Positions 34,453 to 42,098 of a stretch of DNA of 42,098 bases are shown here, piece by piece (positions within the stretch are counted from its first letter, which is position 1; each line of letters opens with the position of its first letter). The position numbers were made by a program, and so were the translations under genes. The stretch is from Nitrospiraceae bacterium (lineage in GTDB: Bacteria > Nitrospirota > Nitrospiria > Nitrospirales > Nitrospiraceae), in assembly GCA_013140715.1 (NCBI GenBank), contig JABFSG010000055.1, forward strand, positions 1 through 42,098. Reading direction: 5' to 3'. The notes below the pieces were generated by a model. That model had not been told where the DNA came from and searched no databases. It saw only the letters and a program-made list of their open reading frames with translations.

Positions 34453-35337
34453 ATGGATATGGTACCGAAATTCGCTGAGCCGAGACTGGCACAACAATTC
34501 GTGCTGCCAGGGCTTGGCATGATGAGCCTCCTGATCGCTTCTGCTGGCCTCTATACCCTGACGGCGGCGCCGGTGTCGGCAGCGGGAATGGCCTGTGTAA
34601 TCACACCCTATGATGAGATCTCCATCGGGATTCCGGTGGAAGGGCTGATTCAAACGGTGCCGGTGGACCGAGGGGACTGGGTGAAGAAGGGGCAAGTGAT
34701 CGTGACGCTCGAATCGAGTATGGAAGAGGCGACAGTGGCCTTGGCGAAGGCCAAGGCAGAGGCGGAGGCGGCGTTGAAGAACAGCCAGGTGAAAATCGGT
34801 TTTACCAGTCGGAAGCACGAACGGGCGCTGGATTTGCTTAAGAGCAACTCGATTGCCCAGCACGAGGCGGATGAGGCCCAGATGGAAAAGTCCTTGGCGG
34901 AAGTGTTGCATCGAGAGGCGTCGGAGAACAGACGTGTGGCAGAGCTAGAATTGAATCGAGCCTCCGTTGCCTTGCAGTTGCGTACGATTCGAAGTCCCAT
35001 CAATGGCGTGGTCGTGGATCGACTGCTGTCTCCCGGAGAATTGGCTCGCCAGCAGACGCCGGTGATGAAACTGGCGCAGATCGATCCGCTGAGAGTGGAA
35101 GTCTTCGCGCCGATCTCGCTCCTCGGTAAATTGAAAACCGGCATGAGAGCCGATGTGCGTCCGGAAGGAAAGGGACAGCCTGTCTATCAGGCAAAGGTCA
35201 TGGTTGTGAACAAGGTCGTCGATAGTGCCAGCGGTACGTTCGGCGTTCGCTTGGAAATGCCGAATCCGAATAATGCGATTCCTGCGGGCCTGGCTTGCAC
35301 GGTGGATTTTCACCACTCGCCGGGAGAGAATCAATGA
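34453..35337 (+). CDS. HlyD-family periplasmic adaptor
   Basis: 294 residues. An AGGGTG lies 8 bases upstream of the ATG at 34453; GTG at 34444 is the alternative. A hydrophobic N-terminal segment (LPGLGMMSLLIASAGLYTL, then a VSAAG cleavage-like site) exports it. Lipoyl halves (GIPVEGLIQTVPVDRGDWVK and RSPINGVVVDRLLSPGELAR) flank a coiled coil rich in Ala/Lys/Glu, followed by a beta-barrel (LRVEVFAPISLLGKLKTGMR). It is the third adaptor-like protein of the cluster and lies next to the TolC gene. The 93-base gap before it has no gene. Confidence 0.9.
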   Translation: MDMVPKFAEPRLAQQFVLPGLGMMSLLIASAGLYTLTAAPVSAAGMACVITPYDEISIGIPVEGLIQTVPVDRGDWVKKGQVIVTLESSMEEATVALAKAKAEAEAALKNSQVKIGFTSRKHERALDLLKSNSIAQHEADEAQMEKSLAEVLHREASENRRVAELELNRASVALQLRTIRSPINGVVVDRLLSPGELARQQTPVMKLAQIDPLRVEVFAPISLLGKLKTGMRADVRPEGKGQPVYQAKVMVVNKVVDSASGTFGVRLEMPNPNNAIPAGLACTVDFHHSPGENQ

Positions 35338-35342
35338 CCGAT

Positions 35343-35421
35343 GGTTTATTTGGTTGATTTGGTTCATCTGGTGCGTTGAGTTCAACCAAACAAACGAGAC
35401 AAACTAAATAAACGAAATAAC
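35343..35421. repeat. TTTGGTT-type intergenic palindrome, copy C
   Basis: Left arm TTTATTTGGTTGATTTGG, right arm AACCAAACAAACGAGAC. The right arm is nearly the reverse complement of the left arm of copy A. It fills the gap between the HlyD and TolC genes. Confidence 0.7.
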
Positions 35422-35452
35422 GATCTTCTTGTAGTGAAGGAAATGTGAGCGT

Positions 35453-36784
35453 ATGCGACTCTACACCGGCGTGACGTTGGCAATTTTTGTGGCAGGCCTT
35501 CTCTCCGCAGGACACAGTCCAGCCGCCGAGTTGTCGTCGCAGGTTCCGGAGAAGGAGCCGGTGCTCAAGCTGAGTTTGAGGGACGCCATCGAGGCGGCGC
35601 TGGACAAAAATCCCAACGTGCGTTTGTACAAGGAACGGATCGAAGCGGCGCGTGGAGTCACGGCTACGAATCTCGGAGCTTTGCTGCCGAACCTGGCCTC
35701 GTCCGCCCGGTACAACAATCAGACCTTCTTTCGAGGGTCGATTGCCGGCTCGCCGACACGCAGCCAACCATTCGATATCACCGATGCCCGGGGCACCCTG
35801 TCTCAGTCGCTCTTCAGTTGGAGCTTGATCGAACGGTGGCGCGCGTCGCGTGCAGCCTTGGCCGTTGCCGAGGGAGAATCGGACACGACGCAGAACGATA
35901 CGATGGCGACCGTGGCCTTGAATTATATGGAAGTGTTGCGGAACCACGAAACGGTGGCGGCTCGGGCGGCGAATGTGGAACTGTATAAAGAACTCGTATC
36001 GTATATCAAGAGCCGGCAGAGCGGTGGAATGGCCACGGGTCTCGATACCGCGAGACTGGAAACCCAATTGGAAAACGAACGGCAACGATTGGAATTGGCG
36101 AAGAGCGATGTCGAGCGGACCAAGCTTATACTGATCAATGCCTTGGGGATTAACTTCGACTCGAAGCTGGTTCTGACCGATGAGCTCAAAGCGCCCGAGG
36201 AGCCGATCCCGACTCAGGAACATGCCACGGAGGTAGCGTTCAGCGAGCGACCGGAAGTGAAAGCCCAGGAGCAGAGGGTTCAGGTATCGACCCTCATGCT
36301 GAGTTCGATCAAGGGGGAGCGGCTACCGTCTCTGCAAGCGCAGGGAGATTTCGGGCTGATTGGGAACAGAGTCGACAGCACGCTGAGTACCTACAATGTT
36401 GGGCTGACCCTGTCGATCCCGATTTTCGACGGGGGTCAACGGGAGGGGCGGATCGGCGAGGGCCGCAGTCGTCTCCTGCAAGAAGAGATTAAGATGAACA
36501 TCGTGACCCGGCAGATCACGATGGAGTTGCGGGAAGCGCTGGTCACCCTCACCTCGGCAAAGGAGCAACTTAAAATCGCGAAGGACGGACTCAAGTCGGC
36601 GTTGACCGAAGTTCAGCTCGCCCGCGAACGAGTACGGGTGCTGAATTCGAACAGTTTGGAGTTGTCCAACTCGCTGCTGTCGCTGGTGCGGGCGCGCGAT
36701 AACATGATCGACGGATTGTTTCGGGCCAATGCGTCGCGTGTGAATCTGGCGCGTGCGATGGGACAAGTCGAAGAACTGCGTTAG
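35453..36784 (+). CDS. TolC-family outer-membrane channel protein
   Basis: 443 residues with a signal peptide (MRLYTGVTLAIFVAGLLSAG..AAE). Two homologous halves, each with LSLRDAIEAALDKNPNVRLY-type and VGLTLSIPIFDGGQREGRIG-type segments, are the typical OEP repeats that trimerise into the beta-barrel and periplasmic alpha-tunnel. GAKAxAAL-type helices are long and heptad-like. It supplies the outer-membrane exit for the cluster. The start follows AAGGAAATGTGAGCGT. A large inverted repeat follows the stop, so the exporter operon probably ends here. Confidence 0.93.
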   Translation: MRLYTGVTLAIFVAGLLSAGHSPAAELSSQVPEKEPVLKLSLRDAIEAALDKNPNVRLYKERIEAARGVTATNLGALLPNLASSARYNNQTFFRGSIAGSPTRSQPFDITDARGTLSQSLFSWSLIERWRASRAALAVAEGESDTTQNDTMATVALNYMEVLRNHETVAARAANVELYKELVSYIKSRQSGGMATGLDTARLETQLENERQRLELAKSDVERTKLILINALGINFDSKLVLTDELKAPEEPIPTQEHATEVAFSERPEVKAQEQRVQVSTLMLSSIKGERLPSLQAQGDFGLIGNRVDSTLSTYNVGLTLSIPIFDGGQREGRIGEGRSRLLQEEIKMNIVTRQITMELREALVTLTSAKEQLKIAKDGLKSALTEVQLARERVRVLNSNSLELSNSLLSLVRARDNMIDGLFRANASRVNLARAMGQVEELR

Positions 36785-36790
36785 GAAAGG

Positions 36791-36899
36791 TTGAGCGGGC
36801 ACATGTTGGAGGTTAGAGGGGGGAGGCGGGCCGGCCTCAAGCCTCTCACTGCAAACCTCCTATTTTCTGACCCTCCAACCTTGATCTCTCCCACTCAAG
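36791..36899. terminator. Large imperfect stem-loop after the TolC gene
   Basis: TTGAGCGGG (36791-36799) pairs with CCCACTCAA (36891-36899) with one mismatch, and inside it GTTGGAGG (36805-36812) pairs with CCTCCAAC (36872-36879). It is followed by GGGTTTTCCTC. It probably separates the exporter operon from its substrates. Confidence 0.5.
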
Positions 36900-36916
36900 G
36901 GTTTTCCTCTCCCTGC

Positions 36917-36946
36917 ACCAAACAAACCAGATAGACCAGACGAACC
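36917..36946. repeat. TTTGGTT-type palindrome, half copy D
   Basis: Only one arm is present (ACCAAACAAACCAGATAG and following AGACCAGACGAACC), matching the right arms of copies A-C. The remainder of the 340-base gap before the first LEPR-XLL gene holds the stem-loop above and the dyad below. Confidence 0.55.
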
Positions 36947-37005
36947 TTCCCAGTCCCCTTCCTTCGGGGGACAACCTCCGGGGAATGTGCGCTTCGTGGC
37001 GCCGT

Positions 37006-37024
37006 TGTATAACTATTCTATACA
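37006..37024. promoter_or_regulatory. TGTATA-N7-TATACA dyad upstream of the first LEPR-XLL gene
   Basis: Perfect 6-base arms spaced by 7 bases, AT-rich, about 100 bases before the start codon at 37125. It could be an operator or contain a -10 element. The second LEPR-XLL gene has a related cgtataaagcgtaca stretch at about 39840 but no clear dyad. Confidence 0.4.
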
Positions 37025-37124
37025 GTGGGCAATGGCCCTATCGGCTCTGGTGGGGCGGAGCAAAACACAACGTCTGTCTTCAATCAGAATGTTGATGTCC
37101 GTATAACCAAAAGGGAGATCCCGC

Positions 37125-39347
37125 ATGAAGTTCAGGAAACTGTTCGGTCGCGAGAAGCAGCATCGCCATGCGCCCCGCGCCAATGAATTCATGCTGGAGT
37201 CGCTGGAACCACGCCTGTTGCTGTCGGCTACGCCGGTGACGGCTGCCGTGGTGATTACGGATCATCTGGATTATGCGCCGGGCGAGACAACGGTGATCAC
37301 AACCTTAAACCAGGCCGGCGGCGGTCTGAAATTTTCGGCAGGTGAACTCATCCGCTTCCAAGTCAGCCGCACTGACGGCATAGTGGATTATGCAGGCACG
37401 ACGGCAAGCGTCGGACCGGAAGGCAACCAAGCCTGGTATGTTATCGACGGCATCGGCGGGTTTGTTATGCATCAAGAATTCGATGAGACTGGTCAGGCAG
37501 TCGACCGTGACGGCAATGGCATCGCCGATTGGATCGCGCCGGACAACGACCTTACCGTCAACAGCAGCATCAGCACGACTTGGTTTGTGGAAGAGCAGTA
37601 CCGGCATTCGTCTCTTTTAGTCACGGCTGCCGCACAGGAGTCTGGGGCAGTGGCGACACAGTCCTTTACGGACGCAAAAATCAACACGACTACCGCGGTC
37701 TCTTCGACTATTGCCACATCGTCATATGGCGATACGGTGACATTTACGGCAAGGGTTACGCCGGCGGTTGGAAGTGCCAGACCGGAAGGCTCTGTTGAGT
37801 TTTTCGATGGGACGAGGTCACTAGGGATCGATTCCACCGCCGACAAAGGCAGTGGCGCGACTTCGATCTTTACCATCTCTCTGTCGGGTTTCACTGCCGG
37901 TATTCACTCAATCCACGCGGTCTTTACTGGAGATGCGGGGCATGGGTCTGAGCGGGCAGGATCTGATGGAGACCACGGACCGGACCATCGGGATCGACAC
38001 CGAGATCTGGATGGTCATCGACATGATAGAGAACAGGAAGAGAGCCATCGGCGAAGCGGTCAGGAACGACACCACCACGGCCATGCTGACCATGATGAGT
38101 CAGGAAAACACTCCCAATACAATAGCAGCATCTCGGGAAATCTTGCTCAGACGGTGAGCCAGAAGAGCCTCGCCGGCAGTTTTACTGTTGCGAACAAAGC
38201 ATATGACGGCAACGCTTCTGCTACCGTGCTGACTAGGGCGCTTGCGGGTGTGCTGGGCAACGACGACGTGAGCTTGGTCGGCGGGACGGCGGCTTTCACC
38301 GATGCGAATGCCGGCGCCGGCAAGCTTGTGACGCTCACGGGCGCGATGCTTACCGGCACAGCCGCGAGCAACTACAGTCTGACATTGCCTGTGACGACCA
38401 CCGCGACCGTCGCCAAGGCGACGGCGACGATCACGGGAGCTGATCGGAACGGGAGCGGTTACTTCGGAACCTACGATGGGCAGGCCCATGCGGCGACGGC
38501 AACGGTGATGGGTGTCGGCGGCGCAAATCTTGGGACGGTTACGAGTGCCACGATCCATACGAATGCCGGGACATACAGTGATACGGTGACCTTCCTGGGC
38601 GACGGCAATTACAAGGCGGTCAGCAAGACCGTGAAGAGCTACATCCTGCAGGCGACGGCGACGATCACGGGAGCTGATCGGAACGGGAGCGGTTACTTCG
38701 GAACCTACGATGGGCAGGCCCATGCAGCGACGGCGACGGTGACGGGTATTGGTGGCGCGAGCCTCGGGACGATCACCAGTGTGACAACCCATGCGAATGT
38801 CGGGACGTATAGCGATACGGTGACGTTTGCGGGCGATGTCAACTATAAGGCATCCAGCAAAGTACTCAAGACCTATATTCTACAGGCGACGGCGACGATC
38901 ACGGGAGCTGATCGGAACGGGAGCGGTTACTTCGGAACCTACGATGGGCAGGCCCATGCGGCGACGGCAACGGTGATGGGTGTCGGCGGCGCAAATCTTG
39001 GGACGGTTACGAGTGCCACGATCCATACGAATGCCGGGACATACAGTGATACGGTGACCTTCCTGGGCGACGGCAATTACAAGGCGGTCAGCAAGACCGT
39101 GAAGAGCTACATCCTGCAGGCGACGGCGACGATTATCGTGAGCGGTTACAACGTGGTCTTCGATGGGAATGCGCATACGGCCACAGGCACGGCAACCGGT
39201 GTTAACGGTGAGGATTTGAGTTTCGGCTTGAATCTGAGCTTCACGACGCACACGGCCAAGGGGGTATACCTGAGCGAGGCAGTGACGTTCACCGGTGGGA
39301 TGAACTACAAGGATGCCATCAAGTTAGTGAGCAGCAGAATCAGCTGA
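37125..39347 (+). CDS. LEPR-XLL surface protein 1 (Ig-like, YDG and MBG-type repeats)
   Basis: 740 residues. AAGGGAGA precedes the ATG. The N-terminus is strongly basic (MKFRKLFGREKQHRHAPRAN) and carries MLESLEPRLLLSATP with LEPRLLL at 27-33, the LEPR-XLL motif proposed to mark large exported proteins. There is no classical signal peptide core. Next comes a domain shared with the following gene (DHLDYAPGE...WYVIDGIGGF..DWIAPDNDLT), an Ig-like domain, a His/Asp/Arg-rich insert (about 273-331), a YDG domain (KAYDGNASATVLTRALAGVL) and three 78-residue MBG-type repeats plus a degenerate fourth. It is likely surface-bound or secreted adhesin-like material, exported by the cluster upstream. Confidence 0.85.
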   Translation: MKFRKLFGREKQHRHAPRANEFMLESLEPRLLLSATPVTAAVVITDHLDYAPGETTVITTLNQAGGGLKFSAGELIRFQVSRTDGIVDYAGTTASVGPEGNQAWYVIDGIGGFVMHQEFDETGQAVDRDGNGIADWIAPDNDLTVNSSISTTWFVEEQYRHSSLLVTAAAQESGAVATQSFTDAKINTTTAVSSTIATSSYGDTVTFTARVTPAVGSARPEGSVEFFDGTRSLGIDSTADKGSGATSIFTISLSGFTAGIHSIHAVFTGDAGHGSERAGSDGDHGPDHRDRHRDLDGHRHDREQEESHRRSGQERHHHGHADHDESGKHSQYNSSISGNLAQTVSQKSLAGSFTVANKAYDGNASATVLTRALAGVLGNDDVSLVGGTAAFTDANAGAGKLVTLTGAMLTGTAASNYSLTLPVTTTATVAKATATITGADRNGSGYFGTYDGQAHAATATVMGVGGANLGTVTSATIHTNAGTYSDTVTFLGDGNYKAVSKTVKSYILQATATITGADRNGSGYFGTYDGQAHAATATVTGIGGASLGTITSVTTHANVGTYSDTVTFAGDVNYKASSKVLKTYILQATATITGADRNGSGYFGTYDGQAHAATATVMGVGGANLGTVTSATIHTNAGTYSDTVTFLGDGNYKAVSKTVKSYILQATATIIVSGYNVVFDGNAHTATGTATGVNGEDLSFGLNLSFTTHTAKGVYLSEAVTFTGGMNYKDAIKLVSSRIS
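38418..39119 (+). repeat. Three 234-bp tandem repeats inside the first LEPR-XLL gene
   Basis: Units start at 38418, 38652 and 38886 (78 codons each), with a diverged fourth from 39120. Units 1 and 3 appear identical over the full 234 bases, while unit 2 matches them only in about its first 75 bases. This mosaic points to recent conversion or slippage. Confidence 0.9.
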
Positions 39348-39359
39348 GTGCAAAGGACT

Positions 39360-39392
39360 CTTGTCGGGTACGCCTAAGGCGTACCCGACAAG
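39360..39392. terminator. Perfect 15-bp hairpin after the first LEPR-XLL gene
   Basis: CTTGTCGGGTACGCC (39360-39374), loop TAA, GGCGTACCCGACAAG (39378-39392). It starts 13 bases after the stop. No T-run follows, so it may be a processing or stability element rather than a simple terminator. Confidence 0.7.
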
Positions 39393-40003
39393 CAGGTGCC
39401 GCCTCCACGATTTAATCTATAAGCAGCTTCGTAACACCCTCCTCGCTCCCACTACTCATGAACACGTCTCCCGCACTCGGCTGTCCATTGACAGATTTCC
39501 ATGGAGGGGCCGTCGCTCGTGAAACGTGAAGTGTATCTCGTGCGGAGGTTTCTAGTTTCAAGTTTTCGGAAGCTTCTCCGCCAGCGCGAGACTCGCGAGA
39601 AGAGCGGGCTGAGCGGGGTAGAAGTTAGAGCTCTGAGTTCTGGGTTTTCGGACTTTAGGTCTTCAGCCTTCCGCCTTCGAACTCTGCCCAGCGAACCTGG
39701 GAATTTCTCTCGCTCGTTTCAAACTCAGCACTCAGAACCCAGCACCCAGAACTCCGGGTCCCGCTCGCAAGGGCCTCCCTCCTTTGAGGGGCTACTTACG
39801 GGGGGTAGGTCTGCACTTAAGGTGGATAGAACTCTCTTTCGTATAAAGCGTACAGCTATCCCACCAAGCGGCAGTGCTCCTGCCGTTTCTGGCCGATTAA
39901 GAACGACCAGCTGTCGATTGCAGTCAATGTGAATGGGGAACCAGCGAAAAACGACATTCGGAAATATATCCAGCGGCTCATATCACCAACAGGAGATGCC
40001 AAC
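39393..40003. other. Long intergenic region with nested inverted repeats
   Basis: Contains GTGAAACGTGAAGTG and TTCTAGTTTCAAGTTTTC words similar to the hairpin region at 30140-30220, an 11-base perfect inverted repeat GAGTTCTGGGT (39635-39645)/ACCCAGAACTC (39744-39754) and direct repeats CTCAGAACCCAGCACCCAG. A forward ORF at 39501-39932 is low-complexity and not believed. The last 150 bases must hold the promoter and AGGAG ribosome site of the second LEPR-XLL gene. Confidence 0.55.
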
Positions 40004-42098
40004 ATGAAGTTCAAGAAAATGTTCGGTCGCAAGAAACAAAATCGCCGTGCGCCGCGCGCCAATGAATTTATGTTGGAGTCGCTGGAACCCCGCCTGTTGC
40101 TGTCGGCTACACCCATGACGGCTGCAGTGGTCACCACCGATCATCTGGACTATGCGCCGGGTGAAACAGCCGTGATTACCTCCTCAAGCCAGGCCGGCGA
40201 ACTCGTGCACTTCCAAGTCGACCGCACTGACGGAATGGCGGATGTCGCAAGCACGACGGCTGGTGTGGGACCGGCCGGCAACGAAGCCTGGTATGTCATC
40301 GATGGCATCGGTGGGTTTACCGCCCATCTGGGGGCCGATGTGAGCGGCGACGGCGTGGCTGACTGGATCGCGCCGGACAACGACCTCACAGCCAACAGTA
40401 GCATCAGCACGACGTGGTTTGTGGAGGAACAGTATAGAAACTCGTCTCTCTTAGTCACGGCGACCGGTCAAGAGTCAGGGGCTGTGGCGACACAGGCCTT
40501 TACCGATGCGAATCTCAATACGACCACGGTCGTCACGTCCAGCGGCGCTTCTACCTATGGCGATTTTGTGACCTTGACGGCCACCGTCACGCCTGCGGTT
40601 GGTGGAACAACCAACCCGGTCGGCTCGGTCGAGTTCTTCGATAACGGGGTGTCTATAGGGAGCACGATCAGCGCTGGCATCGGGGCCGGCTCAAGCTCGA
40701 CCTTTGCCCTCACAGTATCGAGTCTGACCGCCGGTTCTCATGCCATCACCGCCGTTTTCACCGGTGGCGCAAATGTATCCGACAGTTTCAACAATAGTGC
40801 GTCCGGGATTTTCACCCAGACGGTGAGCCAGAAGGCGCTCGTAGGGAACTTCTCCGTAGTCGACATTTCGAATCCTCGATTCTATGACGGCACCACTAAT
40901 GCCACCGTGACCTTCGCGGATCTAACGGGACTTATCGACGGCGACTTCGTGACTCTGGACGGTGGCATTGCGACCTTTGACAATGCAAATGCCGGCCTCA
41001 ACCATGTCGTGACACTCACGGGGGCAACGCTCGGCCAACCGGACGCGAGTAACTACTTCCTGGCGTCGGTCAACACATCCCTTGCAGACATCGACCAGGC
41101 AACGGCAGTCGTCACCGTGAACGGCTTCACCGGGGCCTTCGACGGTCTACCGCACGGGGCGACGGGAACGGTGGTCGGGGTGGACGCGGGCGGCGCGGCT
41201 CTGGGTAGCACGCTGGACCTTGGCGCGCAATTCACCCTCGTCGGCACATACGTTATTAACTGGGTCTTCGACGGCGGCACCAACTACACCAATCAGACTG
41301 GCAGCGTGGCCATCGTGATCAGCGATGCGGTGACTACGACGACAACGACGGTCTCTTCCAGCGCTGCGACCTCCACCTACGGAGATGCCGTAACGTTCAC
41401 TGCGACTGTCAGTGCCGGAAGCGGGATTCTCGCTCCGACCGGCACAGTCGCCTTCTTCGATGGCGCGACGTTACTGGGGACCGACAGCGTTGTGGACAGC
41501 ACCGGGGTTGGTACCTCCACCTGGAGCTTCACGACCGCAAGTCTGAAAGCGGGGGCGCATGCGATTCACGCGGTATACAGTGCCACGGGGAGCTTTAGCG
41601 GTAGCCAATCAGCCGACATCTCTCAGACAGTGAACCAGAAGAGCCTCACGGGCAGCTTCACGGCGGCGAACAAGGTCTATGATGGCACAACGGGAGCGAC
41701 GTTGACGCGGCTCCTCACAGGCGTGCTGGGTGTCGATGCGGTGAACCTGACGGGCACTGGGACCTTCGATACGAAGGATGCCGGCACGGGGAAGGTTGTG
41801 ACGATCACGGGCATTGGGCTTACAGGTGCGGATGCGAGCAACTACAGTCTGACGGCGAATAGCACAACGACGGCGAATATCACGGCCTTGGGGCTCACAG
41901 GCAGCTTCACGGCGGCGAACAAGGTTTATGACGGCACGACGGCGGCGACGTTGACGCGGCTCCTCACAGGCGTGCTGGGTGTCGATGCGGTGAGCCTGAC
42001 GGGCACTGGGACCTTCGATACGAAGGATGCCGGCACGGGCAAGGTCGTGACGATCACGGGCATTGGGCTTACGGGCGCGGATGCGAGCAACTACAGTC
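40004..42098 (+). CDS. LEPR-XLL surface protein 2, partial (C-terminus outside window)
   Basis: I translated this frame from the ATG at 40004 (AGGAG upstream); it has no stop before the window end (698 codons). The N-terminus is almost identical to that of protein 1: MKFKKMFGRKKQNRRAPRAN then MLESLEPRLLLSATP, with LEPRLLL at 27-33, and the shared domain DHLDYAPGE...YVIDGIGGF...DWIAPDNDLT. Then an Ig-like domain (TYGDFVTLTATVTPAVGG), a YDG-type domain (RFYDGTTNATVTFADLTGLI), an MBG-like unit (VNGFTGAFDGLPHGATGTVV), a second Ig-like domain and two tandem YDG units. It is a tandem paralogue of protein 1 and probably a substrate of the same exporter. Confidence 0.85.
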   Translation, partial: MKFKKMFGRKKQNRRAPRANEFMLESLEPRLLLSATPMTAAVVTTDHLDYAPGETAVITSSSQAGELVHFQVDRTDGMADVASTTAGVGPAGNEAWYVIDGIGGFTAHLGADVSGDGVADWIAPDNDLTANSSISTTWFVEEQYRNSSLLVTATGQESGAVATQAFTDANLNTTTVVTSSGASTYGDFVTLTATVTPAVGGTTNPVGSVEFFDNGVSIGSTISAGIGAGSSSTFALTVSSLTAGSHAITAVFTGGANVSDSFNNSASGIFTQTVSQKALVGNFSVVDISNPRFYDGTTNATVTFADLTGLIDGDFVTLDGGIATFDNANAGLNHVVTLTGATLGQPDASNYFLASVNTSLADIDQATAVVTVNGFTGAFDGLPHGATGTVVGVDAGGAALGSTLDLGAQFTLVGTYVINWVFDGGTNYTNQTGSVAIVISDAVTTTTTTVSSSAATSTYGDAVTFTATVSAGSGILAPTGTVAFFDGATLLGTDSVVDSTGVGTSTWSFTTASLKAGAHAIHAVYSATGSFSGSQSADISQTVNQKSLTGSFTAANKVYDGTTGATLTRLLTGVLGVDAVNLTGTGTFDTKDAGTGKVVTITGIGLTGADASNYSLTANSTTTANITALGLTGSFTAANKVYDGTTAATLTRLLTGVLGVDAVSLTGTGTFDTKDAGTGKVVTITGIGLTGADASNYS
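41645..42098 (+). repeat. 249-bp tandem repeats in the second LEPR-XLL gene
   Basis: A unit beginning CTCACGGGCAGCTTCACGG at 41645 recurs at 41894 with few changes (83 codons, YDG domain: ANKVYDGTT.ATLTRLLTGV). The second unit is cut by the window end, so more copies may follow. Confidence 0.85.

Noticed and set aside
36985..37030. Sigma-54 promoter (TGGC...TTGT) before the first LEPR-XLL gene
   Set aside because: The spacing between GG and the TTG element is too short for a -24/-12 promoter.
38100..38792. 230-codon reverse ORF within the first LEPR-XLL gene
   Set aside because: It is the antisense of the repeats; the same Arg/His-rich peptide recurs with the 234-bp period.
39840..39930. 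Riboswitch-like leader before the second LEPR-XLL gene
   Set aside because: A small GGCAG/CTGCC hairpin is present, but no known aptamer core could be recognised.
39501..39932. 143-codon forward ORF between the LEPR-XLL genes
   Set aside because: Low-complexity translation of repeat DNA (RERETREKSG, PSEPGNFSRS), no ribosome site, no family resemblance.

Overview
The window looks like chromosome of a GC-rich Gram-negative bacterium, most probably Nitrospira or a close relative. This is inferred from the gene mix (NhaD-type antiporter, DUF748 and DUF4139 envelope proteins, B12-type radical SAM protein, LEPR-XLL surface proteins, glycogen branching enzyme) and from intergenic palindromes built of TTTGGTT/AACCAAA blocks. 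No 16S rRNA or other taxonomic marker is present, so the assignment is moderate.

Layout. 1-4.0 kb: a partial DUF2490-like outer-membrane protein, a remnant of an IS3-family transposase, an NhaD-type Na+/H+ antiporter, and a secreted protein with seven 50-residue repeats (probable seven-bladed beta-propeller). 4.2-11.8 kb: a compact, apparently complete filamentous-phage (inovirus) prophage. It has a rep gene, a zinc-ribbon-like overlapping ORF, an ssDNA-binding protein, a pIII-like adsorption protein, a pVI-like DUF2523 protein, Zot (pI), small coat proteins, a divergent RadC-like JAMM gene, an excisionase and a tyrosine integrase that ends 19 bp before an intact tRNA-Arg(TCT). 11.9-28.1 kb: ordinary chromosomal genes: DUF748/AsmA-like, 1-Cys peroxiredoxin, radical SAM, a degenerate HD-GYP protein overlapping a hybrid histidine kinase, a DsbA-like oxidoreductase, DUF4139, a Tat-exported M15/DUF882 protein, GlgB and DUF3467.

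28.2-42.1 kb: the most interesting part. Five consecutive same-strand genes encode a GAF-TM-HlyD fusion, a PqqD-like/M50 site-2-protease/lipoyl-HlyD fusion, a C-terminally truncated SecA paralogue, a stand-alone HlyD adaptor and a TolC-like outer-membrane channel. They are followed directly by two paralogous repeat-rich proteins carrying the N-terminal LEPR-XLL motif; the second runs off the window. No ABC ATPase or RND permease is present. The simplest reading is a dedicated exporter for LEPR-XLL proteins: the PqqD-like domain or the SecA paralogue would recognise the N-terminal leader, the M50 site would process it, SecA would supply energy, and the HlyD/TolC parts would span the envelope. 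The domains are read from sequence; their joint function is inference.
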